Source: Ruminococcus sp. (lineage in GTDB: Bacteria > Bacillota > Clostridia > Oscillospirales > Ruminococcaceae). From it: 62,947 nucleotides of DNA. The notes beneath the pieces are model-generated. The model was not told the origin of the DNA. It saw nothing but the letters and a program-made list of their open reading frames with translations, and made no database searches. Both the position numbers and the translations under genes were made by a program. The stretch covers positions 1 through 62,947 of the forward strand of contig JAFYFU010000055.1 of NCBI GenBank assembly GCA_017543595.1, written 5' to 3'. Of the stretch, positions 34,029-42,301 are shown in pieces (position 1 is the stretch's first letter; each line of letters starts with the position of its first letter).

Positions 34029-36419
34029 TTATGACTGTTCGCTTAGGTATATTGACAGACGGCTTTGAAGAAGATAAGCAGTTTCATCAACGTCTTTGTC
34101 TCCCCTGAAACAAGCTCCTGTTTCTTCTTTTACTATTGAATAAACATCATTTGCATAGCCCATACCGGGTTTGGCAGACATGAGATATTCGGCATATCTG
34201 TCTCTTTCCTCTTTGCTTATCGGATTAATTTTTATTATTTCGCCTGCATAGTAAGCCTCATCATCTTCCTCGACTTTTTTTCCGTTTTCCATATGATAGG
34301 GCTTTGACATGGACTTATCAAGTTTTTTCTCAAATGCAGGCTTGTAAGTTGGAAATCCCGCAAAGAAATCATTTGCGTTTTCGTAATATTCTTCCGTAAA
34401 GAAAGAACTTAAAAATTTCCAACAGGCATCTTTATTGGGAGAGCTGTCCATTATTCCGAAACACATACTTGTCTGGAATAATGCTCCCCTGCCGTCAGAT
34501 GAAGGGAATCCCACAAAAGATATATCTTCGCCGAAATTTGCATATCTGAGGTGTGCATAATCAAAAGAATTATCGAAAGATACCTGTTTTACAAGTGCCT
34601 TGTCGTCATGTATTGCAAGTTCGGATTCATTGTATGTTGCAATAAGCTCATCAATGTCGATATCCGTGTTTTCGTCCTCTTCGGGTGATTCATCAAAACT
34701 GTTGCAGAAATTAAGAAGCTTTTTGAAATCGTCCGTATCGAAATGGCAGGTATTTGTTGAATAGTCTATGGGACTTGTTCCGAAATAAAGCAGTTCAAAA
34801 ACTTTGTCCCTTGTATTTTCCATACTCAAAAATCTCATTTCTTCGGGCATACTGTTGTAAGCGTCTATCATTTCGTCAATTGTCCAGTTTTCATTCGGGA
34901 GGAATTTTTTCTTTGCGGCAATAGTAGCAACAGTGAATGACGGTATAAGGCTGTAAAGCTTGCCGTTTACTTCTCCCGCCTCAATCGCATTGGGAAGAAT
35001 ATCATCTTTGCTTAAATTTTCATCTTTGTCAAGGTATTCATAAAGGTCTGCAAAGACACCCTTTGAAGAAAAGCTGTTTATCATGTTGGTATTTTCACAG
35101 ATTACCATATCAGGGGCTTTTCCCGATATGATATCAAGTTTAAGCTGTTCTTCGCCTGATTTTCCCTGTTCATAGTCGCTGTATTCATTGTAATCAATTA
35201 CATTTATACGGACATTGTCACTTGACTTGTTAAAAGATGTAGCCATTTTTGTAATATCGTTTGTTGCGTACATAACTCCGAGGTTGATAATGATTGTATT
35301 CGCAAGTTCGGCGGCATCACGCTTTGAAAGCGAATAAAATCCCGTCATATTGTTGTCAAAGTCGTTTATATATACCGTAAATTTGCCGTCATCGGAAGCA
35401 ATGCCAGCCATTACCCTTTCACCGTTCAGGTCTGAATCCACCCAGCTTACGGCTTCCTCTACTGTTCCGTCACTCTTGATGCCAAGCAGGGCTTTGCCTA
35501 AAAGCATATAATAATCATATTCGTTAGTTCCCTTAAACAGCTTTAAGCTGTATAAGCTGTCTGTCTGACCCGAAAGAGGAGTTGTTGAGATTTGTTTGAG
35601 AGTCTCGCCGTCAAATTTTGAAAGGCTGAAATTTTCATAGTCCTCTGACGAAACTATGACAAGATTTCCGTCACTGTCGGTGAAACCTCCTGATATATAA
35701 CCGTTTATGAGAGTTATTTCATTGCTGAGTTTTCCGTCACTTCCAAGTGTGAAATAGTGGAGGCTGTAATCTGAAAATCTCATGCTTACAAGAATTTTTC
35801 CGCCGTTGAGTGCAAAAAGGTCCGCAAAAACCATTCCCTGATTCAGTTCGCCCTCTGCAACCTCATATTCTGCCTTTGATTCTATGGGATTTCTTGAAAC
35901 AATCTGCCCCGTACTGTCTGCAATAATCAGTTCATAGCTGTATTTTACATTTTTGTACATTGCCTCATAGTCAAAATCATCAACACTGAAATCAGGGTCG
36001 GAAGTGTCGGGCAACTTGAAATCTCCGTAATCGGTATACTTCACAATGGCATATATATTCCCGTCGGGAGACGCCGAACCATAAACCGAAACTTCACCGT
36101 TTTCGGGCTTTTTTATACCCATGTCTATTCTGTCAAGACCTGAAAAATCAGAATTTGAAATATAGAACACGGTTTCTTCTGTTTCGGCATCTTTTCCTGA
36201 GAACGCATATTTTCCGTCACCTATGGGGAAAATGTTGTCAAATTCCGAGAAATAAACGGAACTGTTGAGTTCATCACATCTGTATGAATTTGAAATTACA
36301 AGGTCTGCCGTCTGCTGTGAGGCAGTACCTCCGCCCTCCGAACCACTCGAACAGGAAAAGGCTGAAAACATCATTGACGCTGCCATAACTGCGGCAGCAA
36401 CACGCAATTTTTTCCTCAT
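34029..36419 (-). CDS. Oversized solute-binding lipoprotein with extra N-terminal domain
   Basis: A 796-residue lipoprotein (lipobox FSC after AASMMFSA). The C-terminal 420 residues match family 1 sugar-binding proteins: VRINVIDYNEYSDYEQG, LDIISGKAPDMV, ANDFFAGFPTYKP. Between residues 35 and 375 lies a beta-rich domain with recurring strand-loop blocks (ISNSDFSGLDRIDMG, YFTLGSDGKLSNE, LSKFDGETLKQIS), resembling a beta-propeller. That makes it almost double the usual length. ATG 36419 has GGGGAG upstream; the longer reading overlapping the previous gene is rejected. Last gene of the hybrid transporter operon. Ligand unknown. Confidence 0.82.
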   Translation of the reverse strand: MRKKLRVAAAVMAASMMFSAFSCSSGSEGGGTASQQTADLVISNSYRCDELNSSVYFSEFDNIFPIGDGKYAFSGKDAETEETVFYISNSDFSGLDRIDMGIKKPENGEVSVYGSASPDGNIYAIVKYTDYGDFKLPDTSDPDFSVDDFDYEAMYKNVKYSYELIIADSTGQIVSRNPIESKAEYEVAEGELNQGMVFADLFALNGGKILVSMRFSDYSLHYFTLGSDGKLSNEITLINGYISGGFTDSDGNLVIVSSEDYENFSLSKFDGETLKQISTTPLSGQTDSLYSLKLFKGTNEYDYYMLLGKALLGIKSDGTVEEAVSWVDSDLNGERVMAGIASDDGKFTVYINDFDNNMTGFYSLSKRDAAELANTIIINLGVMYATNDITKMATSFNKSSDNVRINVIDYNEYSDYEQGKSGEEQLKLDIISGKAPDMVICENTNMINSFSSKGVFADLYEYLDKDENLSKDDILPNAIEAGEVNGKLYSLIPSFTVATIAAKKKFLPNENWTIDEMIDAYNSMPEEMRFLSMENTRDKVFELLYFGTSPIDYSTNTCHFDTDDFKKLLNFCNSFDESPEEDENTDIDIDELIATYNESELAIHDDKALVKQVSFDNSFDYAHLRYANFGEDISFVGFPSSDGRGALFQTSMCFGIMDSSPNKDACWKFLSSFFTEEYYENANDFFAGFPTYKPAFEKKLDKSMSKPYHMENGKKVEEDDEAYYAGEIIKINPISKEERDRYAEYLMSAKPGMGYANDVYSIVKEETGACFRGDKDVDETAYLLQSRLSIYLSEQS

Positions 36420-36420
36420 A

Positions 36421-37551
36421 TCAGTTCTCCCCATTAATTTCTCTTTTGTATTTTCTTGTTCTGAAACGGTCATATTTGTCTGCTGCCTTGGCTTTGAGAT
36501 ATTCTTTCAGAACACCGCCCGCACGGTAAACCTTTACAAACATACAAACGGCTGCGATAAACGGACACACAAGAAGAAGTCTCTGCAAGAAATAAAGCTT
36601 TGAAAGCTTATATTCCATTATTCTCGATGCGTTTTCCCAGTAGGGATATGAAATACTGCTGTCATCAACGAAATAATTGTAAAGTTTACTGTGATTCTCA
36701 TACATGAGCGAAGGCGCAAAACGTCCTGTATTGTCAACTATTTTATACTTGTTCCTGTAATTCTCCTCAAAGAAGCCCTTTACTTTTTCGTATGCGAACT
36801 TTTCAACGGGACAGGGAAGCATACATTCGTAGCAGTTTATTTTCTTGAAACTGTTCGTGCCTGACGAATTGAAGTCTGTGCTGTCGGACTGTGAACTGTC
36901 AAATGTATCAAGCCTTGATGCGCCGTCATATGTTATATAGGCTTTCGGCAGACTTCCGCTGCACTGCTGTTCAACTTCCGTCTGCGGAGTTTCAATTACA
37001 CCCGATATATAAAACTTTGTTTCTTCTATATACACGGGCAGTCCCGAAACCTCAACAGTGCCGTAAAGCGTCCACGCAAGGTCATGGTCTATGAGGATTC
37101 CGTCCTGCATGGTATCATCATCATAAAGATATGAACCGTCAAGGAGTTCAAAGGCATGGAATACAAAGAAATCACCGCCGACTGCCATAACGTCCGCATC
37201 ATTTTTGACATTTCTGGTGCTTTTAAGGGAATGAACGCCTATTCCTGCGCTGTAAGCTTCGGGATAAGGCTTGTTGCCCTGACCCTCAGCCTCCGAACCT
37301 GCTTCTTTCAGAGCCGTAACAAGTTCATATTTCATAGAGCCTATTTTATCCTTGTCAAAGCCTGAACCTTCTTCAAGAAAACAGCTTACCTGTGCATAAT
37401 CCGTATCTTTTGACCATCTCTCCGCCGTATAGTTGTATGACTGTGTTTTCGCCATAAAACCGCCTATTACATAGACTATTCCCGATGCGGCAACCATAAG
37501 GAAATTCAGGAACAGGAGAAGAACACGCCATTTTCTGCCAATGATTTTCAT
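36421..37551 (-). CDS. MacB periplasmic-domain-like membrane protein
   Basis: A 376-residue protein with one helix at 8-33, a large outside domain (34-310), a second helix at about 320-342 (LQRLLLVCPFIAAVCMFV) and a basic cytosolic tail. The outside part has the look of the MacB_PCD domain of FtsX/MacB permeases (DGILIDHDLAWTLYG, then KFYISGVIE), but the three further FtsX helices and any ATPase partner are missing. It sits between an HlyD-like adaptor (12 bp) and the solute-binding gene (1 bp), so it is probably part of that complex. Assignment by pattern only. Confidence 0.6.
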   Translation of the reverse strand: MKIIGRKWRVLLLFLNFLMVAASGIVYVIGGFMAKTQSYNYTAERWSKDTDYAQVSCFLEEGSGFDKDKIGSMKYELVTALKEAGSEAEGQGNKPYPEAYSAGIGVHSLKSTRNVKNDADVMAVGGDFFVFHAFELLDGSYLYDDDTMQDGILIDHDLAWTLYGTVEVSGLPVYIEETKFYISGVIETPQTEVEQQCSGSLPKAYITYDGASRLDTFDSSQSDSTDFNSSGTNSFKKINCYECMLPCPVEKFAYEKVKGFFEENYRNKYKIVDNTGRFAPSLMYENHSKLYNYFVDDSSISYPYWENASRIMEYKLSKLYFLQRLLLVCPFIAAVCMFVKVYRAGGVLKEYLKAKAADKYDRFRTRKYKREINGEN

Positions 37552-37563
37552 AAGGTCACCGCC

Positions 37564-39213
37564 TTAATTGTCTTTCATGCGAACCTGGTCCTTGGGTGAA
37601 ACAGGCTTGCTTGCCGCCGTTATGACATAATCTCCTGCGCTTATTCCTCCCTTTACCGCTCTTGATGTTTCATCGGAGGCTACGACTTCGACTTCAACTT
37701 TCTCTGCATAGTATCTGTTGCCGAGAGGAGAGGACTTTGATTTTGTTATAAGAACAAATTTATTTCCCTTGTTGTCCTCATATACTGCGCTTTTCGGAAC
37801 TACCGCATCATAGTTTCCGCTTCCGCAGGGTATTGAAAGTTCAAGGTTTGAGCCTACGCTTGTATTTCCCTTTACGGTAAATTCAAGTATCATATTCTTT
37901 GAGCCTGCGACTGTATCATTTTTGATAGCCGTAAGTTCTGCCTGAATGTCGTTGTTGAAATTGTTGAGAATGTCAACTTCTGCGCCTTTCTGGGCTTTCT
38001 TGGCTTTTTCGCCCTCAACCTTTATTTTTACGAGGTATCCCTCATCTGTTATGTCGATATCCATGATTGTATCGCCCGAATTTACTTTGCTGCCTGTTTT
38101 TGTTTTTATATCGGCAACTATGCCGTTATATTTTGAAACTATGCCGTTTGAAGAAGCTTTTTCCTTGGCTTTTTCGAGTTTTTTCTGAGCTTCTTCGAGA
38201 GCAGCCTTTGCCTTTTCGAGTTTAAGGTCATTTACAGTCTGATTTGATTCATTTTTGCTCTGTGTTTTTTCGATTAATTCTTCAAGGGATTTCTGTTTTT
38301 CTGCAACCTGCTTGTCAAGGTCGGAAACCTTTTCAACGCCTTCATTTATTTCATAGGAAGATATTTCGCTTTCAAGGCGGGATATCTCATATTCAACATC
38401 GGAAAGCTGTGAAGTAAGCCTTTCACGGAGAGACTGTTTTGCCTCCTCGTAATTGCTTTTTGCCTCATTCATGGCAGTTTCCTTTTCGGCAACGTCCTCG
38501 GAATTTGCATTGAGAGCCATTTCATAAACTCTTTCGGCATCTTCCGCCCTGCTTTTGAGGAGGTTTATATCGCCCGTATATTCGGGTGCAGCCATTGAAT
38601 AATCGTCCATATCTATTGCTGCTATTGTATTGCTGAGATTCTGCTGTATATTTTTCTGGTATGAAAGTGCGCTTTCGCTGTTTGCCTTTGCGTTTTTGAG
38701 TTCATTGTTGTAAGATTCGTTTGAGGCAGCCTCATCTCTTTTTTCTATTGCGTCATTGAGTTCCTTGCGGGCTTTATTTATTTCATCGCTCTGCTGGTCA
38801 CTGCTGTCTTTCTGAGTGAGAAGTTCCTGCTGGTAGTTGAGTTCTGCATCTCTTACAGCGTCCTGAGCCTGTGTAAGTTCATCGCCTGTACTGCCTGCAA
38901 CTGTGAAAAGTATGTCACCCTGCTTGACTTCCTGACCCTTTTTGACCATGATAGTATCAATGGTTACGTTGTCATCGACAGTAACTTCATATGACTGCTG
39001 AGGTTCTACTGTGCCGTTTCCTCTTATGCGCTCGGTAAGTTTTCCGGAAGTCACGGCTGCGGTAGTGACCTGTGCAAGAGACTTGTTCATTATTGTATTT
39101 GAAAAGAATGTAAGTACAAGAAGAATAACAAGAAATACTATTACTATTCCTCTTATTATGCTCCGCTTTTTTGCGGGGTCACGGTTTTCCATTTCAGATT
39201 TTGAATCGCTCAT
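37564..39213 (-). CDS. HlyD/YknX-like membrane fusion (adaptor) protein
   Basis: A 549-residue adaptor. One N-terminal helix (residues 18-40) is followed by the lipoyl/barrel-sandwich half VTVDDNVTIDTIMVKKGQEV, a coiled-coil hairpin of about 230 residues (NYQQELLTQKD to KAKEKASSNG), the second lipoyl half, and beta-barrel domains. In Gram-positives such adaptors partner MacB-type export ABC systems (YknXYZ). Here the neighbours are MalF/MalG-type import permeases (41 bp upstream) and a MacB-PCD-like protein. AAGGAGAG precedes the ATG. Confidence 0.87.
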   Translation of the reverse strand: MSDSKSEMENRDPAKKRSIIRGIVIVFLVILLVLTFFSNTIMNKSLAQVTTAAVTSGKLTERIRGNGTVEPQQSYEVTVDDNVTIDTIMVKKGQEVKQGDILFTVAGSTGDELTQAQDAVRDAELNYQQELLTQKDSSDQQSDEINKARKELNDAIEKRDEAASNESYNNELKNAKANSESALSYQKNIQQNLSNTIAAIDMDDYSMAAPEYTGDINLLKSRAEDAERVYEMALNANSEDVAEKETAMNEAKSNYEEAKQSLRERLTSQLSDVEYEISRLESEISSYEINEGVEKVSDLDKQVAEKQKSLEELIEKTQSKNESNQTVNDLKLEKAKAALEEAQKKLEKAKEKASSNGIVSKYNGIVADIKTKTGSKVNSGDTIMDIDITDEGYLVKIKVEGEKAKKAQKGAEVDILNNFNNDIQAELTAIKNDTVAGSKNMILEFTVKGNTSVGSNLELSIPCGSGNYDAVVPKSAVYEDNKGNKFVLITKSKSSPLGNRYYAEKVEVEVVASDETSRAVKGGISAGDYVITAASKPVSPKDQVRMKDN

Positions 39214-39254
39214 TGTATTCTCTCCTTATCGTTATATTTTTAAACTATGTGAAA

Positions 39255-40145
39255 TTATCCCTTGATTCCGCCTGCGTAGGTTATGCCTTCAACGAGGTCG
39301 TCCTCGCCGTAAAGGAACATCAGAACCGTAGGAACCATGTACACAACGCCTACGGCAAAGGCAAGTCCTATATCTCCCGTGTTTATCTGGGAAAGAAATA
39401 CCGAAAGCGGGTGCATTGTCGTATCTTTAAGCATGATAAGCGGCTGTTCAACCATGTTCCAGTAGTCTATGAAAACAAGCATTGTAACCGATATTATCGC
39501 ACTTTTGCAGAGGGGAACGAAAATCTTTGTAAGTATCTGAAATTCGCTTGCACCGTCAAGCTTTGCCGCTTCAACATATGATATCGGGATTCTTCTCATA
39601 ACTTTTGATATGAGATAAACGCTGAACGGTGAGAATATTCCCGGAAGGATTATTGACCAGCGTGTGTCAAGAAGTCCGAATTTATCGGCAACAAGATAGT
39701 TGGGTACAAGTGTTACCTGATAGGGCATTATCATAAGTATTACATACACAAAGAAAATAATTGCCTTTGGCTTGCTTGGGTGTCTTGAAAATCCGTATGA
39801 CGAAAGTACGGCAATAACTACCTGAAAAAGCGTTATCGGCACTGTAAGCAATACGGAGTTCCAGAATTTGAGGAGATAATCGGGACTTCTGAAAAGCACC
39901 CCTTCATACTGGCTGAAAGTTACTTTGTCGGGAATAAATTTAAGGTTTACATTTTTTGAAACGAAAGTGTCTTTCTTTTCGGACGCACTTCCGATGAGTG
40001 TGCCGTAGTTTGCTTTTATTTCGCTTGTGGTCATGAATGAGTTCACAACCGTGAAAATTGTCGGCATAATAAAAAGCAGCGCAGCGGCAACGGCAAAAAT
40101 AAATACTATCGTGTTAAGTGTTTTTTCTTTTTTTCTCTTATCCAT
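39255..40145 (-). CDS. Sugar ABC transporter permease, MalG type
   Basis: A 296-residue, six-helix permease of the CUT1 class. The ATPase-docking EAA loop is EAAKLDGASEFQILTKIFVP. It ends GITYAGGIKG, near the typical ITAGAVKG terminus. A periplasmic insertion after helix 1 (residues about 35-85) is a bit longer than usual. TGATG overlap with the MalF-type gene: stop and start share one base. Confidence 0.92.
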   Translation of the reverse strand: MDKRKKEKTLNTIVFIFAVAAALLFIMPTIFTVVNSFMTTSEIKANYGTLIGSASEKKDTFVSKNVNLKFIPDKVTFSQYEGVLFRSPDYLLKFWNSVLLTVPITLFQVVIAVLSSYGFSRHPSKPKAIIFFVYVILMIMPYQVTLVPNYLVADKFGLLDTRWSIILPGIFSPFSVYLISKVMRRIPISYVEAAKLDGASEFQILTKIFVPLCKSAIISVTMLVFIDYWNMVEQPLIMLKDTTMHPLSVFLSQINTGDIGLAFAVGVVYMVPTVLMFLYGEDDLVEGITYAGGIKG

Positions 40146-41020
40146 CAGTCTTCAAGGTCCTTTCCGAAAATACGGTCGGTCGTAAGCAATATTGCAAGGA
40201 CGACAATCATAACGAGTGCGAAAAGAACTGCCGCAGCCGAAAGTTTCTGATAATCAAGACTCTTGAACGTATTGTTCATGAAGTGTTGCAGCATATACAT
40301 CTTGCTTACGGGGTGGTCGCCTGTGAGAAGATATACTTCACGGAATATCTTGAATGAATTGATTATCGAGAGGATAAGAACAAATACTATCGTGGGAGAA
40401 AGATATCTGAGTTTTATCCTGAAAAACTGATACAGCTTGCCTGCACCTTCAAGGTCTGCGACTTCAAGTATATCTTTCGGCACTCCTGCAAGGGCTGACA
40501 TGAACAGTATCATATTGTATCCGAGATTTTTCCAGAGGAACATGGCAATTATGATTATCTGTCCGTGCGGTGACTTTATCCAGTCAACGCCTTCAAATCC
40601 GAATATTTCGCCTATCTGGTTTATAGTGCCGTGATTGTGGAAAAGAACCTGCCATACTATTACAACCGATGCGGTGGGTACCATAAGCGGACTGAGAAAA
40701 AACGTCCTCAGCGCACTTTTATAGGGGATTTTTCTTTCAAGCATAAGCGCAAGTATTATTGAAAGAATTACCGAAAGCGGTACTGCTATAAGCGAAAAGT
40801 ATGCGGAGTTCCATGTTGCCTGCTTGAATGCGGTGTTCTGCAAAAGTGCCTTGTAATTTACAAGCCCCACATATTCATGCAGTATGGGATTGTTTATAGT
40901 TGAATAATAGACGACTATCGCAAAAGGCACGACAAAAAATGCAAGAACGCCCAGAAGTCCGGGCAAAATACAGGCGTATGAGAATATACGCTCCTTTAAA
41001 TTTCCTTTTTCTTTTTTCAT
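40145..41020 (-). CDS. Sugar ABC transporter permease, MalF/UgpA type
   Basis: A 291-residue CUT1 permease, first gene of the operon. The EAA loop reads EVADLEGAGKLYQFFRIKLR. Six predicted helices begin with YACILPGLLGVLAFFVVP. A GTG at 41029 is possible but overlaps the ribosome site AAAGGTGG, so ATG 41020 is chosen. No ATP-binding subunit is present in the operon; a shared MsiK/MalK-type ATPase elsewhere is the usual solution in Firmicutes. Confidence 0.92.
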   Translation of the reverse strand: MKKEKGNLKERIFSYACILPGLLGVLAFFVVPFAIVVYYSTINNPILHEYVGLVNYKALLQNTAFKQATWNSAYFSLIAVPLSVILSIILALMLERKIPYKSALRTFFLSPLMVPTASVVIVWQVLFHNHGTINQIGEIFGFEGVDWIKSPHGQIIIIAMFLWKNLGYNMILFMSALAGVPKDILEVADLEGAGKLYQFFRIKLRYLSPTIVFVLILSIINSFKIFREVYLLTGDHPVSKMYMLQHFMNNTFKSLDYQKLSAAAVLFALVMIVVLAILLTTDRIFGKDLED

Positions 41021-41050
41021 TCCAACCACCTTTTTTTAAAATTTTAATAT

Positions 41051-41063
41051 ATCTGCATCAGAT
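41051..41063. promoter_or_regulatory. Palindrome in the transporter leader
   Basis: ATCTG-CAT-CAGAT lies 14-26 bp past the -10 on the minus strand, a classic roadblock operator position. No regulator can be named. Confidence 0.4.
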
Positions 41064-41076
41064 AAATGCCATATAC

Positions 41077-41105
41077 ATTATAACATTACATTCGTTTTGT
41101 GTCAA
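41077..41105 (-). promoter_or_regulatory. Promoter of the hybrid transporter operon
   Basis: Minus strand: TTGACA (41100-41105), 17 bp, TATAAT (41077-41082) with extended TGT. Perfect consensus. Confidence 0.9.
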
Positions 41106-41160
41106 TGAAAAGGGACGGTTTTTTAACAAATTATTCATATTTTTTCAAATAAGTAAGCTG

Positions 41161-41189
41161 TTGACAAAATTCTCTCAAAGATGTAAAAT
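41161..41189 (+). promoter_or_regulatory. Flavin reductase gene promoter
   Basis: TTGACA (41161-41166), 17 bp, TAAAAT (41184-41189). Divergent from the transporter promoter, whose -35 is 55 bp away. Confidence 0.83.
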
Positions 41190-41232
41190 ATATTATCGGA
41201 TATATCAAAAGCCAAAAGAAAAGAGGTTCACA

Positions 41233-41802
41233 ATGTCAAAACAATTCTGGAAAGGCAGCGTACTGCTTGCGCCTGTGCCTGCTGCCCTTGTAAGCTGCGG
41301 AACTGTCGAAAAGCCCAATGTTTTAACTGTCGGCTGGACGGGAATCGTATGCACTCACCCGCCTATGACCTATGTTTCCGTAAGACCCGAAAGATTTTCC
41401 CACGACATAATAAAAAACAGCGGAGAATTTGTCATAAACCTGACAACCTCCGCCATGATTAAAAAAACAGATTTCTGCGGTATGAAAAGCGGAAGGAACA
41501 CCGACAAATTCAAAGCCTGCGGTTTCTATGCCGTTCCCTCGCAGAAAATTTCCGCCCCCCTGATAGAAGAATGTCCCGTAAGCCTTGAATGTAAAGTCAC
41601 GGAGGCAAAAAATCTCGGTTCGCATACAATGTTTCTCGCCGAAATAGTCGGCATTGACGTTGATGAAAAATACATTGACAGCAAAAACAAGCTGAATTTA
41701 CAGCAATGCGGTCTTGCCGCCTATTCCCACGGGGAATATTTCGCCCTCGGACGAAAATTAGGCGATTTCGGATTTTCCGTCAGAAAAAAGAAAAAGAAAT
41801 AA
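41233..41802 (+). CDS. Flavin reductase-like protein (DIM6/NTAB family)
   Basis: A 189-residue FMN-binding split-barrel protein. PVPAALVSCG, NVLTVGWTGIVCTHPPMTYVSVRPERFS and GEFVINLTT are the flavin-binding core of the Flavin_Reduct family; LGSHTMFLAEIV closes the barrel. The tail is a run of lysines. The longer frame from 40900 has no ribosome site; ATG 41233 has AAGAGG. Probably an FMN reductase or electron carrier; partner unknown. Its stop abuts the converging gene with no gap. Confidence 0.88.
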   Translation: MSKQFWKGSVLLAPVPAALVSCGTVEKPNVLTVGWTGIVCTHPPMTYVSVRPERFSHDIIKNSGEFVINLTTSAMIKKTDFCGMKSGRNTDKFKACGFYAVPSQKISAPLIEECPVSLECKVTEAKNLGSHTMFLAEIVGIDVDEKYIDSKNKLNLQQCGLAAYSHGEYFALGRKLGDFGFSVRKKKKK

Positions 41803-42141
41803 CTATGTCGCTATGTCCTCAATGAACCTGTTGAGTTCATATTCCGTTTCCATTACTATTCCCTCATCAAGCTGACGGCGGTCAAATTCCGACAAAAGCC
41901 CGATATCATAATCTATCACCCTGTACGGTGCATCGCTGCCGCCCTTGAATATGCCTATTCTGCCCTTGTATTCCCTGACAACGCATACGGGCTGTTCCAA
42001 ATCCGCAGCAGATACATTTGTCCTCGATGCGACTTTCTGACGGTGCAGGGACTGTCCGAGTGTGCATATGACTATAAAGCCCGATACAGTCATCGCAGCC
42101 ATGACCATAAAAAAAATTCTCTTGTCAATTCTTTTTAGCAT
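41803..42141 (-). CDS. Membrane-anchored BofC C-terminal-like protein
   Basis: A 112-residue protein: one N-terminal helix (residues 9-28), then an extracytoplasmic domain CVVREYKGRIGIFKGGSDAP followed by YRVIDYDIGLLSEFDRRQL, which resembles the BofC C-terminal domain found in many clostridial small membrane proteins. In Bacillus BofC is a forespore-secreted brake on sigma-K activation; the role of these short forms is unknown. Stop codon touches that of the flavin reductase gene. Confidence 0.65.
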   Translation of the reverse strand: MLKRIDKRIFFMVMAAMTVSGFIVICTLGQSLHRQKVASRTNVSAADLEQPVCVVREYKGRIGIFKGGSDAPYRVIDYDIGLLSEFDRRQLDEGIVMETEYELNRFIEDIAT

Positions 42142-42227
42142 TTTTATCGCTCCTTGCTGAATTTACTGTAATTATTGTTGCCGTAAATCTATGTATTATA
42201 CAAAATCACGAATTTTTTTCAAGGGGC

Positions 42228-42256
42228 TTAACAAATCAGAAATAATATGTTATAAT
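42228..42256 (+). promoter_or_regulatory. PBP1A gene promoter
   Basis: TTAACA (42228-42233), 17 bp, TATAAT (42251-42256) with extended TGT. Confidence 0.83.
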
Positions 42257-42301
42257 GACACTGTATGATTTTGTTCTGAAAGGAGATGCAGCCGAACAAA
42301 A

